In this document: positions 36,628-46,089 of the stretch, piece after piece
Layout: each line of letters begins with the position of its first letter
How positions within the stretch are numbered: position 1 is the stretch's first letter
DNA from: Mesorhizobium prunaredense
GTDB lineage: Bacteria > Pseudomonadota > Alphaproteobacteria > Rhizobiales > Rhizobiaceae
Reading direction: 5' to 3'
Assembly (NCBI RefSeq): GCF_900156895.1
Contig: NZ_FTPD01000056.1
Coordinates: 78,379-142,378, forward strand
DNA: 64,000 bases
Program-made: the position numbers and the translations under genes
Notes under the pieces: model-generated
Seen by the model: the letters and a program-made list of their open reading frames with translations, nothing else
Database searches by the model: none
Told to the model about the DNA's origin: nothing

Positions 36628-37094
36628 CCGGACCTGTTTAGAACGCAGAGCGGCATCTGTCGGGTGCCGGAAAGCCTTACACGCCCACTGCCGTCTCGCG
36701 GATGCTGGTATCAAGGAGAAGTGAGCGCACCACGCCACGAAAGGTCGACGCCAAATCATCATCGTCGACGTTCGAACCAATCGCCGCAGAACTGCAACAA
36801 GAGGCCGCTGAGCCCGCAACGCGGACACCGCTCGGGTCGCGCTGGTAGCCCCCGGCACCCGCCCCGCCGGGGTTCGTCGGTGGCGGGGGTGGGGGTGGCT
36901 TGTGGGGCCCCCTATCAGGCGCGCGCTACCGACACCCTCGTTCACATTTCGGGAAGTTCTCATGGCCGGCCGCTCTCATCCCCAAAACCCAAATCACTCT
37001 GAACGACCGAGTTCGACCCTTTTGCGGTCATTCAGTTGCGAGCGTTGCATGACGCGATCTGCGCCGATGTCTGTGGGGCGGGCGGTCCGATATC
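36628..37094. other. Non-coding stretch with second copy of a GC-rich repeat
   Basis: Contains the second copy of the GC-rich element at 36861-36910 (around GGGGGTGGCTTGTGGGGCCC). No gene could be supported in the remaining 400 bp. Confidence 0.45.
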
Positions 37095-37262
37095 TCACTT
37101 ACCCTCCCGCAGAGCCCTCGCGGCTTTTGTCAGGGCTGACCGATCATTGCCGTTCTTTTTGATCAGCTTGCTGACCTGGCTCGGCGAGATTCCATTCTCT
37201 CGCGCGAAATGTTCTATCTCGTAGTACTCGTCGACCGACAAACGATTCTGATTGTCTTCCAT
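37095..37262 (-). CDS. DUF3606-family small protein
   Basis: A 55-residue protein starting MEDNQNRLSVDEYYEIEHFA. The pattern with NGISPSQVSKLIKKNG matches DUF3606, a family of short acidic-basic proteins abundant in rhizobia. No known function; the fold is predicted to be a small helical bundle. The start is chosen over 37316 because the upstream 18 residues are atypical. Confidence 0.8.
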   Translation of the reverse strand: MEDNQNRLSVDEYYEIEHFARENGISPSQVSKLIKKNGNDRSALTKAARALREGK

Positions 37263-37631
37263 TTCCGTATTCCTACCAGCGTTCAAGCGAACGGCACGTT
37301 GAAAGGACCATAGCAACGACTGCGCGCAGCCGCGGTTCCGAGTGGCGATACGTCTTTGCCTGTTTTGCGAACAGATAAGACTTAGGTCCGGTGGAGGATC
37401 GGACCGAATCCCCTCATGGGGCTGGCTTCGCCGTGCACGGGAACCGAAACGTTCAAATTTTATTGAGTGGGGTCTGTTGCGTTGGAGTTTGTATGGGAGG
37501 GTTGCGCCATTCCAAAACGATAGCGAGCCCTAATCCCTTCCTGGAACTTCAGCGATTTCCAATGATGTATGTGACCAGCGGGCACGCACCTCCGTTGCCC
37601 GCTGCAGATCGGGCCGCAACAACCCGATCGG
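37263..37631. other. Non-coding stretch
   Basis: About 370 bp between the divergent DUF3606 gene and the small membrane protein gene; it presumably holds the DUF3606 promoter. I see no gene or repeat here. Confidence 0.4.
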
Positions 37632-37664
37632 GCCCGCGCTCTCCGCCAGAGGCGCGGGCTTTAT
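37632..37664 (+). terminator. Terminator-like hairpin
   Basis: The arms CCCGCGCTCT and AGAGGCGCGGG pair almost perfectly and are followed by CTTTATT. It would end plus-strand transcription, but no plus-strand gene lies directly upstream. Confidence 0.45.
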
Positions 37665-37707
37665 TACTCGCACGGAACACCAGGGCGCGGGTGCGCGTTT
37701 CGCCAGC

Positions 37708-37827
37708 ATGAAGCAACTTCTCAGCGAAATGGCCGCTTTGGCAGATCCAGGCTTTTGGATCGCGTTGGCTGTTGTTCTGGTTCCCTACGTCATCGGCGTC
37801 GCACTGCTTGTCTGGGTGGCTGGTTGA
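37708..37827 (+). CDS. Hypothetical single-pass membrane peptide
   Basis: A 39-residue frame: a short amphipathic start (MKQLLSEMAALADPG) followed by one strong membrane helix (FWIALAVVLVPYVIGVALLV). The composition is very unlike random GC-rich sequence, but the ribosome site is weak (GCCAGC). Tentative. Confidence 0.4.
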   Translation: MKQLLSEMAALADPGFWIALAVVLVPYVIGVALLVWVAG

Positions 37828-37951
37828 GGGTTGGTTGTGTTGTTCCCCGACAGCCGCGCTTTCCCTTCCCGGCGCCGTTGGATCGGGTCTTGGTCAAAAT
37901 TTTACATTAGAAACTTGGAACATAAGTGAGGCAGAGAACATTGTTGGCGCC

Positions 37952-38257
37952 ATGGACAAGAACGATGGCGACAATCTTCCTGAGGGGTTTCCGGGCAACC
38001 TGCCCGAGGATCCAGTGATCCTAGCCGATATCAAGAAAAGAATTTCGAGAGAGATCGACGGTAAAATTGGGCCGGACGGTTTGGCGGTCACGGAGGCCAG
38101 GCGGGATCGCAATCTGGTTGGGGAATGGGAAGAAGCTGACGCCGCCCTCGACAGCCAACCGTCCGTGGTTCCGTTTTTCCTGGTTCTGTATGTGCTCTCA
38201 ATGTTGGGCTTGGTAGGGTACGCCATCGCTCGTTGGTACTTTCTATGGCGTGCTTGA
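37952..38257 (+). CDS. Hypothetical C-terminally membrane-anchored protein
   Basis: A 101-residue protein starting MDKNDGDNLPEGFPG, acidic and soluble for 70 residues, then one membrane helix near the end (FFLVLYVLSMLGLVGYAIAR). This is a tail-anchored layout. Upstream in-frame sequence is unlikely coding. No family recognised. Confidence 0.6.
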   Translation: MDKNDGDNLPEGFPGNLPEDPVILADIKKRISREIDGKIGPDGLAVTEARRDRNLVGEWEEADAALDSQPSVVPFFLVLYVLSMLGLVGYAIARWYFLWRA

Positions 38258-38272
38258 GTTTCCTTCTCTCGT

Positions 38273-38473
38273 TTAACTAACAGGCTCAAGCTGCTGATGC
38301 TCCGCATTCGCATGATGAAGCACCTGTCCAAGATCGCCCATGTCGAAGTCCTGCCCGCATACGGGACAATGCTCGAAATGCTCCGCCTCAGGCTTGATCG
38401 GCCGGTCGTGGTCTTTGCCTTGATATCCCGTGTTTTCGCGATCGCGAAAGTCTCGCTTGCTCTTGTCGTCGGT
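38273..38473 (-). pseudogene. Small zinc-finger-like protein without a visible start
   Basis: A minus-strand frame of about 66 codons reads DDKSKRDFRDREN, then FEHCPVCGQDFDMGDLGQVL followed by HHANAEHQ. The C-x2-C and following His residues form a C2H2-like zinc site. The codons look coding, but no ATG, GTG or TTG is in frame at the right place (an ACC stands where the start would be expected), so it is a decayed or mis-started gene. Confidence 0.45.
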
Positions 38474-38524
38474 AAGGTGGCAAAGTCTCCTCCACCAAAG
38501 GCGACAAGCTGAAGAAGAGCGACC

Positions 38525-38863
38525 ATGGCGGCTGACCCCTATCCGCAGTTTACTGGTGCGATGTTCGACATCTATCGGCGGGCGAAGGCCGAAGCAAATT
38601 ACAACGCGACAGTCTTTCTAGGCATGATAACCCGGAACCACGGGCTTGCGACGGCCAAGACTCTAATCAACGCGACTCAACCATCAGATGGATACACTGC
38701 TCTCCACCAGCGAGAGCGGCTTGACTTGACTGTAGAGGCCGTCGTTGTCGAAAATCCAAAATGGCGCGCATTGTTTACCCCCGAAGAACTGAGCCGCGCC
38801 GAAAAGCGCCTTAGAGCCTACGGATACTTGCCTAAACTGCCGCCGGGTCTGTCAGAGACATAG
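38525..38863 (+). CDS. Conserved hypothetical protein
   Basis: A 112-residue soluble protein. Segments [38 protein letters not shown] and [19 protein letters not shown] resemble a conserved hypothetical family common on bacterial chromosomes and islands. No function known. GAAGAGCGACC precedes the ATG. Confidence 0.75.
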   Translation: MAADPYPQFTGAMFDIYRRAKAEANYNATVFLGMITRNHGLATAKTLINATQPSDGYTALHQRERLDLTVEAVVVENPKWRALFTPEELSRAEKRLRAYGYLPKLPPGLSET

Positions 38864-38876
38864 TCGCCGAATTAAA

Positions 38877-39482
38877 GTGGAATACGGGCGGTTTACAACC
38901 TGCGATTGGCATGAAGCCGAAGACTTAGAGCTGATCGCCGAATTTCAGGAAGTCGAGACAGGCAAAGGCGCGGATGCTTTGAACAAGCGCCCCCAACTCG
39001 CAGCTGCCTTGTCTGATGCCGAGCGCAACGATTGCGCTGTTGTCGTCGCCAAGCTCGATCGGCTATCCCGTGATGTGGCCTTTATCTCGGCTCTTATGGC
39101 GAAGCGGACGCCGTTCATTGTCGCAGAGCTGGGCGCGGACGTATCGCCTTTCATGCTGCACATCTATGCAGCCGTTGCGGAACAGGAACGCGCAATGATT
39201 TCACAGCGCACGAAAGACTCGCTCGCAGCTGTCAAAGCCCGTGGCGTAAAGCTCGGCAATCCACAGATCCGCAAGGCTCAGGAAGCCGCTGCAGAGCGCC
39301 GTACGGCCATTGCCGACGGCTTCGCATCCAACGTCCTGCCCATTATCAGAGAAATTCAGGCAACGGGCACATCAATGCGGAAAACGGCCGCCGCTCTCAA
39401 TGCGCGTGGAATCCCTACGGCTCGCGGTGGCACATGGGCGGCAACGCAGATCAGTGATATTTTAAAGCGCGACGGCGTCTAA
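38877..39482 (+). pseudogene. Serine recombinase lacking its catalytic N-terminus
   Basis: From residue 20 on it matches resolvases and the intact copy at 13774 ([51 protein letters not shown], then a C-terminal helix-turn-helix). The first 35-40 residues of the family, with the nucleophilic Ser in Y-x-R-V-S, are absent: the homology begins abruptly near 38915, just after the previous gene. It cannot be an active recombinase, though it might bind DNA. Confidence 0.8.
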
Positions 39483-39568
39483 CGACGCAAGCCAGATTGG
39501 TGCGTAGGGCATGTGATGTCTATCATCACGGCGTCGCCGATCCACTGCGAAACGCCCCGGTGCCATAT

Positions 39569-40792
39569 TCAACTGCGGGTGGCTTTAACGCTCGACATCA
39601 CCCCTTTGAAAGGAGACGATGATGTCACGCTGTCGAGCATGGCGCACATCTTGTTCGGACCGTCAAAATTGAAGCCTAGACATCTCTGGTCAGCGGCGCA
39701 GGCCACTACGCAGTCGGCATAGCTGCTCCGCACATTCGCGTAAGCGGCCCCAATGACTACTGTGTCCTTGGCGAAGACGAGGCTAGAGTACTGGAGATTC
39801 GCCTTGATGGCTCCCTTCGCCGCCATCACTGCGTCAGGATTCCTAACCAGAATCGACGCATTATCTTTCATGAAACAAGCGGCGTGCTTCTTGTCGTAGG
39901 TGAGTGCTAAGCAGCTGCGATCTGCCTCGCATTGGGCCTGGCACTGTTCAAGCGAGACATTCCAAGCGGGCATACCCGGCAGATCGTTTCCCATGGCGTC
40001 CCATCCGTCCTGCACAAAAAGTTGTTCGGCCGCGGTTGCTGCGTCCTTCCGCTCCTGGTCCATGTTGAAATCGCTTGGCGCGAAACTGGCCTCGTCGAGC
40101 CAAAGGCAACGGCTGGCGAGTTCTCGCGCCGAATTGTCGTCAAGGCCCACCGATGCGAGTGTCTCGATCGATGACACTGGCGCCTGCGGCATTGATGTAG
40201 GCGAGGGTCTGTTGACAAGCCGTACCTGAACCTCGACTCCGGTGTTGGCCAGCCCCCGCGTATAGCACCAAGCCGTATCCCAAGTTGGGTCTTTCTCACT
40301 GTCAAAATGATGACCGGACTCGAGTTGCCAAGTGCTGCCAGCGTAAGTCACTTGGCGATTGGCGAACTTTACGAAATCGAACGTATCTGGATTGGCTGGG
40401 TCTGCGGGCGGCAGTGGCGGTTGCTCGTTTGGCGGCGACTTCGGCCTGTCTGTTTTTCCCTCCTCGGCGATTGCCCCGTCACGCGGAATTCTGTCTTCTG
40501 GTTTCTTCGTCTCTTTTGGCTGGTTCTCGTTCGGGTTTGACGGTTCTTTTTGGGCGATCGGCGGCTCCGGTTGGTTCACCGAACGGTCGCGATCAAAGAC
40601 CAGCCATACACCTACACCGATCCCAACAGCGGCCACGGCGATGGCAGCGCCGGTAGCCATTCGCCGAAATGCATTGGCGCGGGCGATCATATCGTGCGCA
40701 GCTGCTTCTGCCTGCAGAGTTGGAATGGCCGACCGTTTGACCTGCAGATCGATCGCTTGTTCGAGAAGCTTGGTGTTATGTCGTACGAGCAC
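39569..40792 (-). CDS. PAN/Apple-domain membrane-anchored protein
   Basis: A 407-residue protein starting with GTG. Residues 1-45 are cytoplasmic; one membrane helix (GAAIAVAAVGIGVGVWLVF) follows. A long Pro/Lys/Glu-rich periplasmic linker (residues 70-135) leads to a middle domain with VTYAGSTWQLESG. The last 150 residues hold two PAN/Apple-like modules with paired Cys: SLEQCQAQCEADRSCLALTY and YADCVVACAADQRCLGFNFD. Such modules bind proteins or sugars. It lies 71 bp after the coiled-coil membrane protein gene, probably in one operon. Confidence 0.78.
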   Translation of the reverse strand: MLVRHNTKLLEQAIDLQVKRSAIPTLQAEAAAHDMIARANAFRRMATGAAIAVAAVGIGVGVWLVFDRDRSVNQPEPPIAQKEPSNPNENQPKETKKPEDRIPRDGAIAEEGKTDRPKSPPNEQPPLPPADPANPDTFDFVKFANRQVTYAGSTWQLESGHHFDSEKDPTWDTAWCYTRGLANTGVEVQVRLVNRPSPTSMPQAPVSSIETLASVGLDDNSARELASRCLWLDEASFAPSDFNMDQERKDAATAAEQLFVQDGWDAMGNDLPGMPAWNVSLEQCQAQCEADRSCLALTYDKKHAACFMKDNASILVRNPDAVMAAKGAIKANLQYSSLVFAKDTVVIGAAYANVRSSYADCVVACAADQRCLGFNFDGPNKMCAMLDSVTSSSPFKGVMSSVKATRS

Positions 40793-40863
40793 GTCTAATA
40801 CCCCGTTTCGCCCCTTTGTCGGCTCGTCAAAGTCTGATTGCAGTTCGCCTTCTAGAACCCTCT

Positions 40864-42441
40864 CTATGCTGTCGTTTTGCCTCTTGCAGAAACCTTTACC
40901 AGATCGACTACTTCCGGGGGGAGTTCCCGATCCAACGCCCGACGTAGCGCTTCCGGGTCGTCAGTAAGGACGGGAACATAGAGAATCTCTTTGACGACCT
41001 TCTCGACTTCGACAGGAACCTCGATGCGCCTTTCGACCTCTCTGTCGACCGGCACCTGCACGGTTACTTTCCGGACACGGCGCCACCGCCACCGTAGCAG
41101 CATTCGGCGTAGCAAACGCGAGAGTTTGCTTTCGCGCTGAACGTCGGCCTGTGCACCGATGCGTTGTAAGGCCAGCGCGACCATCGCTGTGATCGGCCCC
41201 GCTATTGCAGCGATGAATGCAAGCGAGGCGAACCAGATCGTCGACACCGTCCCGGCCTGAGCGTCTGTAACGTCCTCTGGCTTCACCCCATACCAGCGAG
41301 CTGCCAGCCTACGGATCTGATCGTTGCGAGCGAGCGGGAGGCGCTCTGTTTCCAGACGGCTCAGTTCCGCCGCGATGGCGTCTTGCCGCTGCTGGTTGTT
41401 CGCGAGCGTCTCTGACTTGCGAGTTGCGGCTTCCTGAGCGGCCGCTAGTGCAGTACGTGCTTCGTCAAGCTTACGGTCCCAATCGGCAGCGGTGCCGTCG
41501 TAGAGTTTCTCCAGATCATTGCGCCTAGCCTCAAGGCGCTGTTTGTCTTGGGGGGTCATCGCAGGACTATCTTTTCGCAGCCTCTCATATTCAGCGCGGG
41601 CCGCAGCGACTGCCGGCTCCACTTCGGCCAATTTCGGCGCGAATTCGGCCTCTTTTTTGAGCCGCGGGTTAGTCAGCTTGTTCAGCCCGTCTTCGTTGCG
41701 CTGCACCGATGCAAGGTCGTCTGTTTCGCGTGCGCTCTTTATGCGATCAACGTAGCTATCCCGCTGTCGCTCGAATTGCTCCACCGCGTCCTTGATCTCT
41801 CGATCGCGCCGTTCCACGAGCGCACTCAGCACTGCTTGTTTCTCCTCGAGATCCTCCTTGGCTCGCGCCGCCGCTGGTGAAAGGGTGGTTGCGGCCTGCA
41901 GCTCCTGGTCAACGTCTGTTATCCGTGCACGCAATTTGTCGCGCTCGGTGTCAGCCAATCCACTGAGCTGCTCCAGATCGCTTCGGGCATTTGCCTCGTC
42001 GTCAGTGTTTCGCAAGCTTTCGGCTGCCGCCTTGAGATTTTCGCTCTCTTGCTGGAGTGCTTTAGTTTGGTTGGCGAAGTTGGCATACTGCATCTCGCGC
42101 ATAGTGCTGGCACGCTCCAACCCGAGAAGCACTGTCTCAAAAGTGATGCCGGCCAATACGAGCAGAAACGCCAGGATAACAGGTTTCCAAAACCACGAGG
42201 CGCCGAACAGAAGCGTTGCGATCGGGATTTTCGTCAGCTCAGCAATCGCGATCATAAAGAACGGGGCACTTGCAAGGACAAGGTCCATTGAGTCCGCCGC
42301 CTCATTGGCAACAAAGCCGCGGTAACTCAGAGCCACGCCGGTTGCTAGACCGATGATCGCCGCGACGATTTCAAGTGCCCACGCACCGCGATACGTCCAC
42401 TGGCCATAGCTCGCCAGTTTCTGGCTCATTGCCGTGTTCAT
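40864..42441 (-). CDS. Polytopic coiled-coil membrane protein
   Basis: A 525-residue protein (start MNTAMSQKLASYG; MSRWVVEGG at 42477 is an alternative). Three membrane helices lie in residues 20-115 and one near residue 410 (IWFASLAFIAAIAGPITAMV). Between them is a 280-residue coiled coil (for example LSALVERRDREIKDAVEQFE). The C-terminus is basic (LLRRMLLRWRWRRVRKV) followed by an acidic repetitive segment (VPVDREVERRIEVPVEVEKV). No enzyme motif. It resembles scaffold or sensor-type membrane proteins; function unknown. Confidence 0.8.
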   Translation of the reverse strand: MNTAMSQKLASYGQWTYRGAWALEIVAAIIGLATGVALSYRGFVANEAADSMDLVLASAPFFMIAIAELTKIPIATLLFGASWFWKPVILAFLLVLAGITFETVLLGLERASTMREMQYANFANQTKALQQESENLKAAAESLRNTDDEANARSDLEQLSGLADTERDKLRARITDVDQELQAATTLSPAAARAKEDLEEKQAVLSALVERRDREIKDAVEQFERQRDSYVDRIKSARETDDLASVQRNEDGLNKLTNPRLKKEAEFAPKLAEVEPAVAAARAEYERLRKDSPAMTPQDKQRLEARRNDLEKLYDGTAADWDRKLDEARTALAAAQEAATRKSETLANNQQRQDAIAAELSRLETERLPLARNDQIRRLAARWYGVKPEDVTDAQAGTVSTIWFASLAFIAAIAGPITAMVALALQRIGAQADVQRESKLSRLLRRMLLRWRWRRVRKVTVQVPVDREVERRIEVPVEVEKVVKEILYVPVLTDDPEALRRALDRELPPEVVDLVKVSARGKTTA

Positions 42442-42580
42442 ATGCAAGTCCCCACCCTCAACAACCCATCTTGACATGCGACGCTGGCGTTTGCAGCAAA
42501 ATTTACCGCTAGATACGGGGCAACTTGGAACAGGGTGAATAACCGGGCGAGCGGCGCGTACACGTTAGGTGCCGCGCATT

Positions 42581-43414
42581 TCAGCAAAGGGTTTCACAGG
42601 CTATGCCGTCTTTGTCGCGGTCTAGCTTCCCACCCCACGAGCAGTTGCCCAAATACCAGTTCGCTTCATCACATGAGCTGATTTGGGAGCAAGTTCGCCG
42701 GGGTTGGCATGCAAAACCCTGCGCGAGCTGCCGGTCGCTGATGATGCCGAGTGGCTGGCTGATAGCCGGTCGCGGATTTTCCGAATGCTCTGCGCGCCAC
42801 TCCCATGGCGCCTGAAACGACCCAGCCCAAATGCCGCGCTTGCTCGCCTTTGCCGCTGCCTGCAGGCTCGCATAGATGCCGCTGCTGTATTTCGGCCAGT
42901 CGAGTGCCAGACCTTGCTCTACAAGCCACTGCTGGACGCCGCGACCGTCAGCACGCTCACAATCACCGACGAGCCGACCGTAACGATCCCGGTCGACAAA
43001 GGTACAGTGCAGGGGTCGTGATGCGGCAAGGAAGGTGTCCAACGCGTCGGCAGCGCGGCGCCCACAGGGATATTCGAATCCCTTGGCGTCATCGCAATAC
43101 TGCCGGCTCTCAGGTGCGTCGATGCCGTTGAATCGAATCCTTTGGCCTGAAATCTCTACGGTGTCGCCATCGATCACGGAGGCGCGGCCTTCCATCGAAC
43201 CGGGCAGCGGCTCGGTCCAGTTTGTTATCCTGCTCTGAAGGCTTGCGGTGCTCTGTATTACGAATTGGGTGATTGTGGCGGCAAGCGTACCAACGCTGAG
43301 GAAGATCAGCCCCAAGAGCGGTCGCGGCAGCCGCCGTAACGGCCTTCTTCTGCCGGCGTGCCTTCGCCAGCGGCCAACCTGATTGGCGCCTTGATAACGG
43401 TGGTCTTTGCCCAC
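42581..43414 (-). CDS. Thermonuclease-like (SNase) protein with excalibur domain
   Basis: The likely start is GTG at 43414 (GGGGGGAGCGGGC upstream), giving 277 residues; an ATG-type frame from 43645 adds an unconvincing 77 residues. A membrane helix (LLGLIFLSVGTLAATITQFV) anchors or exports it. The SNase domain has SVIDGDTVEI, RIRFNGIDAPE, and CTFVDRDRYGRLVGDC with the catalytic Arg/Asp residues. The tail has a Ca-binding excalibur motif (CDEANWYLGNCSW ... DRDKDGIACE). It should degrade nucleic acid outside the cytoplasm. Confidence 0.85.
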   Translation of the reverse strand: MGKDHRYQGANQVGRWRRHAGRRRPLRRLPRPLLGLIFLSVGTLAATITQFVIQSTASLQSRITNWTEPLPGSMEGRASVIDGDTVEISGQRIRFNGIDAPESRQYCDDAKGFEYPCGRRAADALDTFLAASRPLHCTFVDRDRYGRLVGDCERADGRGVQQWLVEQGLALDWPKYSSGIYASLQAAAKASKRGIWAGSFQAPWEWRAEHSENPRPAISQPLGIISDRQLAQGFACQPRRTCSQISSCDEANWYLGNCSWGGKLDRDKDGIACETLC

Positions 43415-43641
43415 GCCCGCTCCCCCCCTGAAGAGAGAATGCCGCCATTCCGGGCCAGAGTCCAGAAGCTGCCCTAGTGTGAAAGTCTGACACTTGGTAC
43501 CGGTGGACGGCAAGAATCGACCCACTGCAGACGCTCGGCTAGACCGACACGAACGACGGCTTCGAGCTAAAGGTCGACAGTCAATAGCCAGCGTTTCAGC
43601 AGATCGGAGATCAGCGGGGCCTTTGCCATTTTTGCAGCCGC

Positions 43642-45399
43642 TCAAATGGCAACTCCAGCGTTACGCAACCCCTCGGTCCAAAGGTCGGCATCCTCTTTCA
43701 AGCTGCAGATCTCGGCGGTTATCCGTGCGTACAATGCTGCATCGAAGTCGGCGGGTAACTCGCTCGCAGCCTGCTTGGCCTCTTCGATCCTCCCTAGCTG
43801 TGCGAGGCACGCCGCCTCGTTCAGCCGGAAGAAGGGCGGAGGATCGATGAGCGATCGGTAAGCTTCCAGCGCCAATTCGAATTCGCGGGACAGATAACAG
43901 CAGTCCCCCAAGCTGGAGATGAACGTCGGCGGCAACAATGGCTCAAAGCTGCATGCACGTCGAACGAGGGAGAGCCCTTCGTCGTAGCGGCCAGCATATG
44001 AGAGAACCATTCCTCTCGCGACTTGCACATTGATATCGCGTGGGCTCATAGCAAGAGCAATTTCCGAGTAGCGCAATGCGTCCTTCATCGCTCCCGCCAA
44101 CAAAAAGCATGCAGCCACGCTCGTCAGGACGAACGGATCGAACTTGCCGCTCCTCAGCGCCCGACGGGCGTAATCAATGGAGAGCCGCTTGCGCTCCTGG
44201 TCCGTCTCTCGTGCCGGCTCACTGAACCGCCAATAGGCGTACATCAGCGATAGCGATGCAAGGGCTGGCGCGTAAGTCGGATCGATGGCAGCGGCGTCAT
44301 GCATGTGTTGGCGGGCGGCCGCCTCATCGCCGTTTCGCCAAGCATCTCCTGCGCGCAGCCAACTCGTATATGCAGAGACGCTTGTCGTCGGATTTCTGGA
44401 TCGCGCGGTGCTCGCGACTGTCTGCAAATTGAAAAACAACCTTCCGATGATCGCTTCGACGATCTCGTCCTGGACTGCGAAGATGTCCTCGACCGGGCGA
44501 TCGAAACGCTCTGCGAAGACTTGGTTTCCCGTATAGGTGTCGACGAGCTGCACCGTCGCGCGAACATGTTGACCCGCAAGTCGGATGCCTCCCGTCACGA
44601 CAACATCGGCACCGAACTTCCGTCCCAGCTCGGCAGCGTTCACCGGCTGGTCCTTATAGGCGAATGCGGTGCTGCGGGCGACGACCGACAGGTCTCTGTG
44701 CTTGCTGAGCTCTGTTACGACGTCTTCTGTGATTCCGTCTGCGAAATAGCTCTGATCGTCACGACCAGACAGATTGGCGAACGGCATAACGACGATGGTC
44801 GTAAATTCACGAGAAGTGTTCGGCGGCGAGGCTAGAGAATTGTGGCGCGCCGCCGGACCTGCTACGTCGATGGCGTATGCCCTGACGGGATTTTGGATAT
44901 TCTTGAGCTTGATCGCACCCAAGTCTCTCGTCGACGCGGTGATCTTGCCCTGGATCTCGTCGAACACCTTACCGGATAGGCAAATGCCGCCGGGCTCTGC
45001 TAACTGTTCCAGACGAGCCGCGATGTTGACGCCATCACCAAAGATGTCCTCGCCCTGACCGACAATATCGCCCAGATTTATTCCTATTCGGAAGACTGTC
45101 CTTCGCTCGTCTGGAAGAGAGGAATTGGCCTCCTTCATCTGCCGCTGAATGCGGATCGAGCAGTCGACCGCTCGCACGACGCTTGCAAATTCAATGAGCA
45201 GGCCATCGCCAAGGAGCTTGACGATCCTGCCGCTGCACTCCCGAACAAGCGGTTCGACAACGGTCTCACGGGCTTCAGCGAGAGCACGTAGCGTTCCCGA
45301 CTCGTCTGCCTCCATCATACGGGAGTAACCGACCACGTCCGCGACGACGATGGCAGCCAAACGACGGTCGATTGGGCTGATCGAAGACGCCTCGCCCAT
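43642..45399 (-). CDS. Class III adenylate cyclase with TPR-rich C-terminus
   Basis: A 585-residue protein starting MGEASSISPIDRRLAAIVVA (GGGGGG upstream). Residues 12-170 are a class III cyclase domain (VVADVVGYSRMMEADESG, KLLGDGLLIEF, FRIGINLGDIV, GDGVNIAARLE). Then comes a FlgO-like / periplasmic-type module (FANLSGRDDQSYFADGITED, VVTGGIRLAGQHVRATVQLV) and tetratricopeptide repeats to the end. This architecture is common in rhizobia, where many such cyclases exist. It would make cAMP from ATP in response to an unknown signal. It faces away from the ligase fragment. Confidence 0.88.
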   Translation of the reverse strand: MGEASSISPIDRRLAAIVVADVVGYSRMMEADESGTLRALAEARETVVEPLVRECSGRIVKLLGDGLLIEFASVVRAVDCSIRIQRQMKEANSSLPDERRTVFRIGINLGDIVGQGEDIFGDGVNIAARLEQLAEPGGICLSGKVFDEIQGKITASTRDLGAIKLKNIQNPVRAYAIDVAGPAARHNSLASPPNTSREFTTIVVMPFANLSGRDDQSYFADGITEDVVTELSKHRDLSVVARSTAFAYKDQPVNAAELGRKFGADVVVTGGIRLAGQHVRATVQLVDTYTGNQVFAERFDRPVEDIFAVQDEIVEAIIGRLFFNLQTVASTARSRNPTTSVSAYTSWLRAGDAWRNGDEAAARQHMHDAAAIDPTYAPALASLSLMYAYWRFSEPARETDQERKRLSIDYARRALRSGKFDPFVLTSVAACFLLAGAMKDALRYSEIALAMSPRDINVQVARGMVLSYAGRYDEGLSLVRRACSFEPLLPPTFISSLGDCCYLSREFELALEAYRSLIDPPPFFRLNEAACLAQLGRIEEAKQAASELPADFDAALYARITAEICSLKEDADLWTEGLRNAGVAI

Positions 45400-45509
45400 T
45401 TGCCCCCCTATGCCTTCAGTAGAGGCCGTACCGCAGGAGATAGCACGATTTCTAGCAGTTTCTCCATACTGGTCAGTTGTGGTGATCAAGGAGTTGGCCA
45501 TTCAGACGA

Positions 45510-46014
45510 AATGCCGTGCGACGATCGGCGGGAAATCCTGGCCGGCCTTATAGGGCCTGACAGCCGCATCCAGTTCAGTGAGACAATGCCAGGCGAAGCC
45601 TACGCGATCTATCATCTGATCGACGCGGCCGGCCTAGAAGGGATGGTATCGAAGCGTCGAGACAGCAAATATCGCAGCGGCCCGACCACCAATTGGCTGA
45701 AAATCAAATCCTTCACCGAAAGCGAATTCGAGCTGCTCGGCGTCGAGCGCGAGCGGGGCAAGCCGGTGTTTGCTCTGATGGCTGACCCAGGCACCCGGAA
45801 ATATGTCGGCAGTGCTTTCGTCAGCGTCAATCGCGAGATGCGCGAACGGCTTTGGCAGCGGGTCCAGGAACATGCCGGGCCACCGCCCAAGGACATGCCA
45901 AAGCGGCCGGCAACGCAGTGGGTCAAGCCAGGCATCAAGGCCCGCGTGAAGCACCTCAGGGGCGAGGAAGATCTAAGGCACGCCTCGCTGCAGGATTTTT
46001 GGGATGAGAGTTAG
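45510..46014 (+). pseudogene. C-terminal fragment of a LigD-type ATP-dependent DNA ligase
   Basis: The frame reads DDRREILAGL, then LIDAAGLEGMVSKRRDSKY, WLKIKSFTESEFELLGVER and ends LRGEEDLRHASLQDFWDES. This is the second half of the adenylation domain and the OB fold of a LigD-type ligase. The catalytic Lys and the first part are missing, since the frame is cut about 110 bp upstream of the cyclase start. It is a remnant, so the NHEJ pathway should not depend on this copy. Confidence 0.82.
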
Positions 46015-46089
46015 CGACCAGTGGCAAAGGGATCAGCATTCAGGAATATAATCCTCCCGTTGCGGCGAGCCCTTCAACGGAGAATCGCC

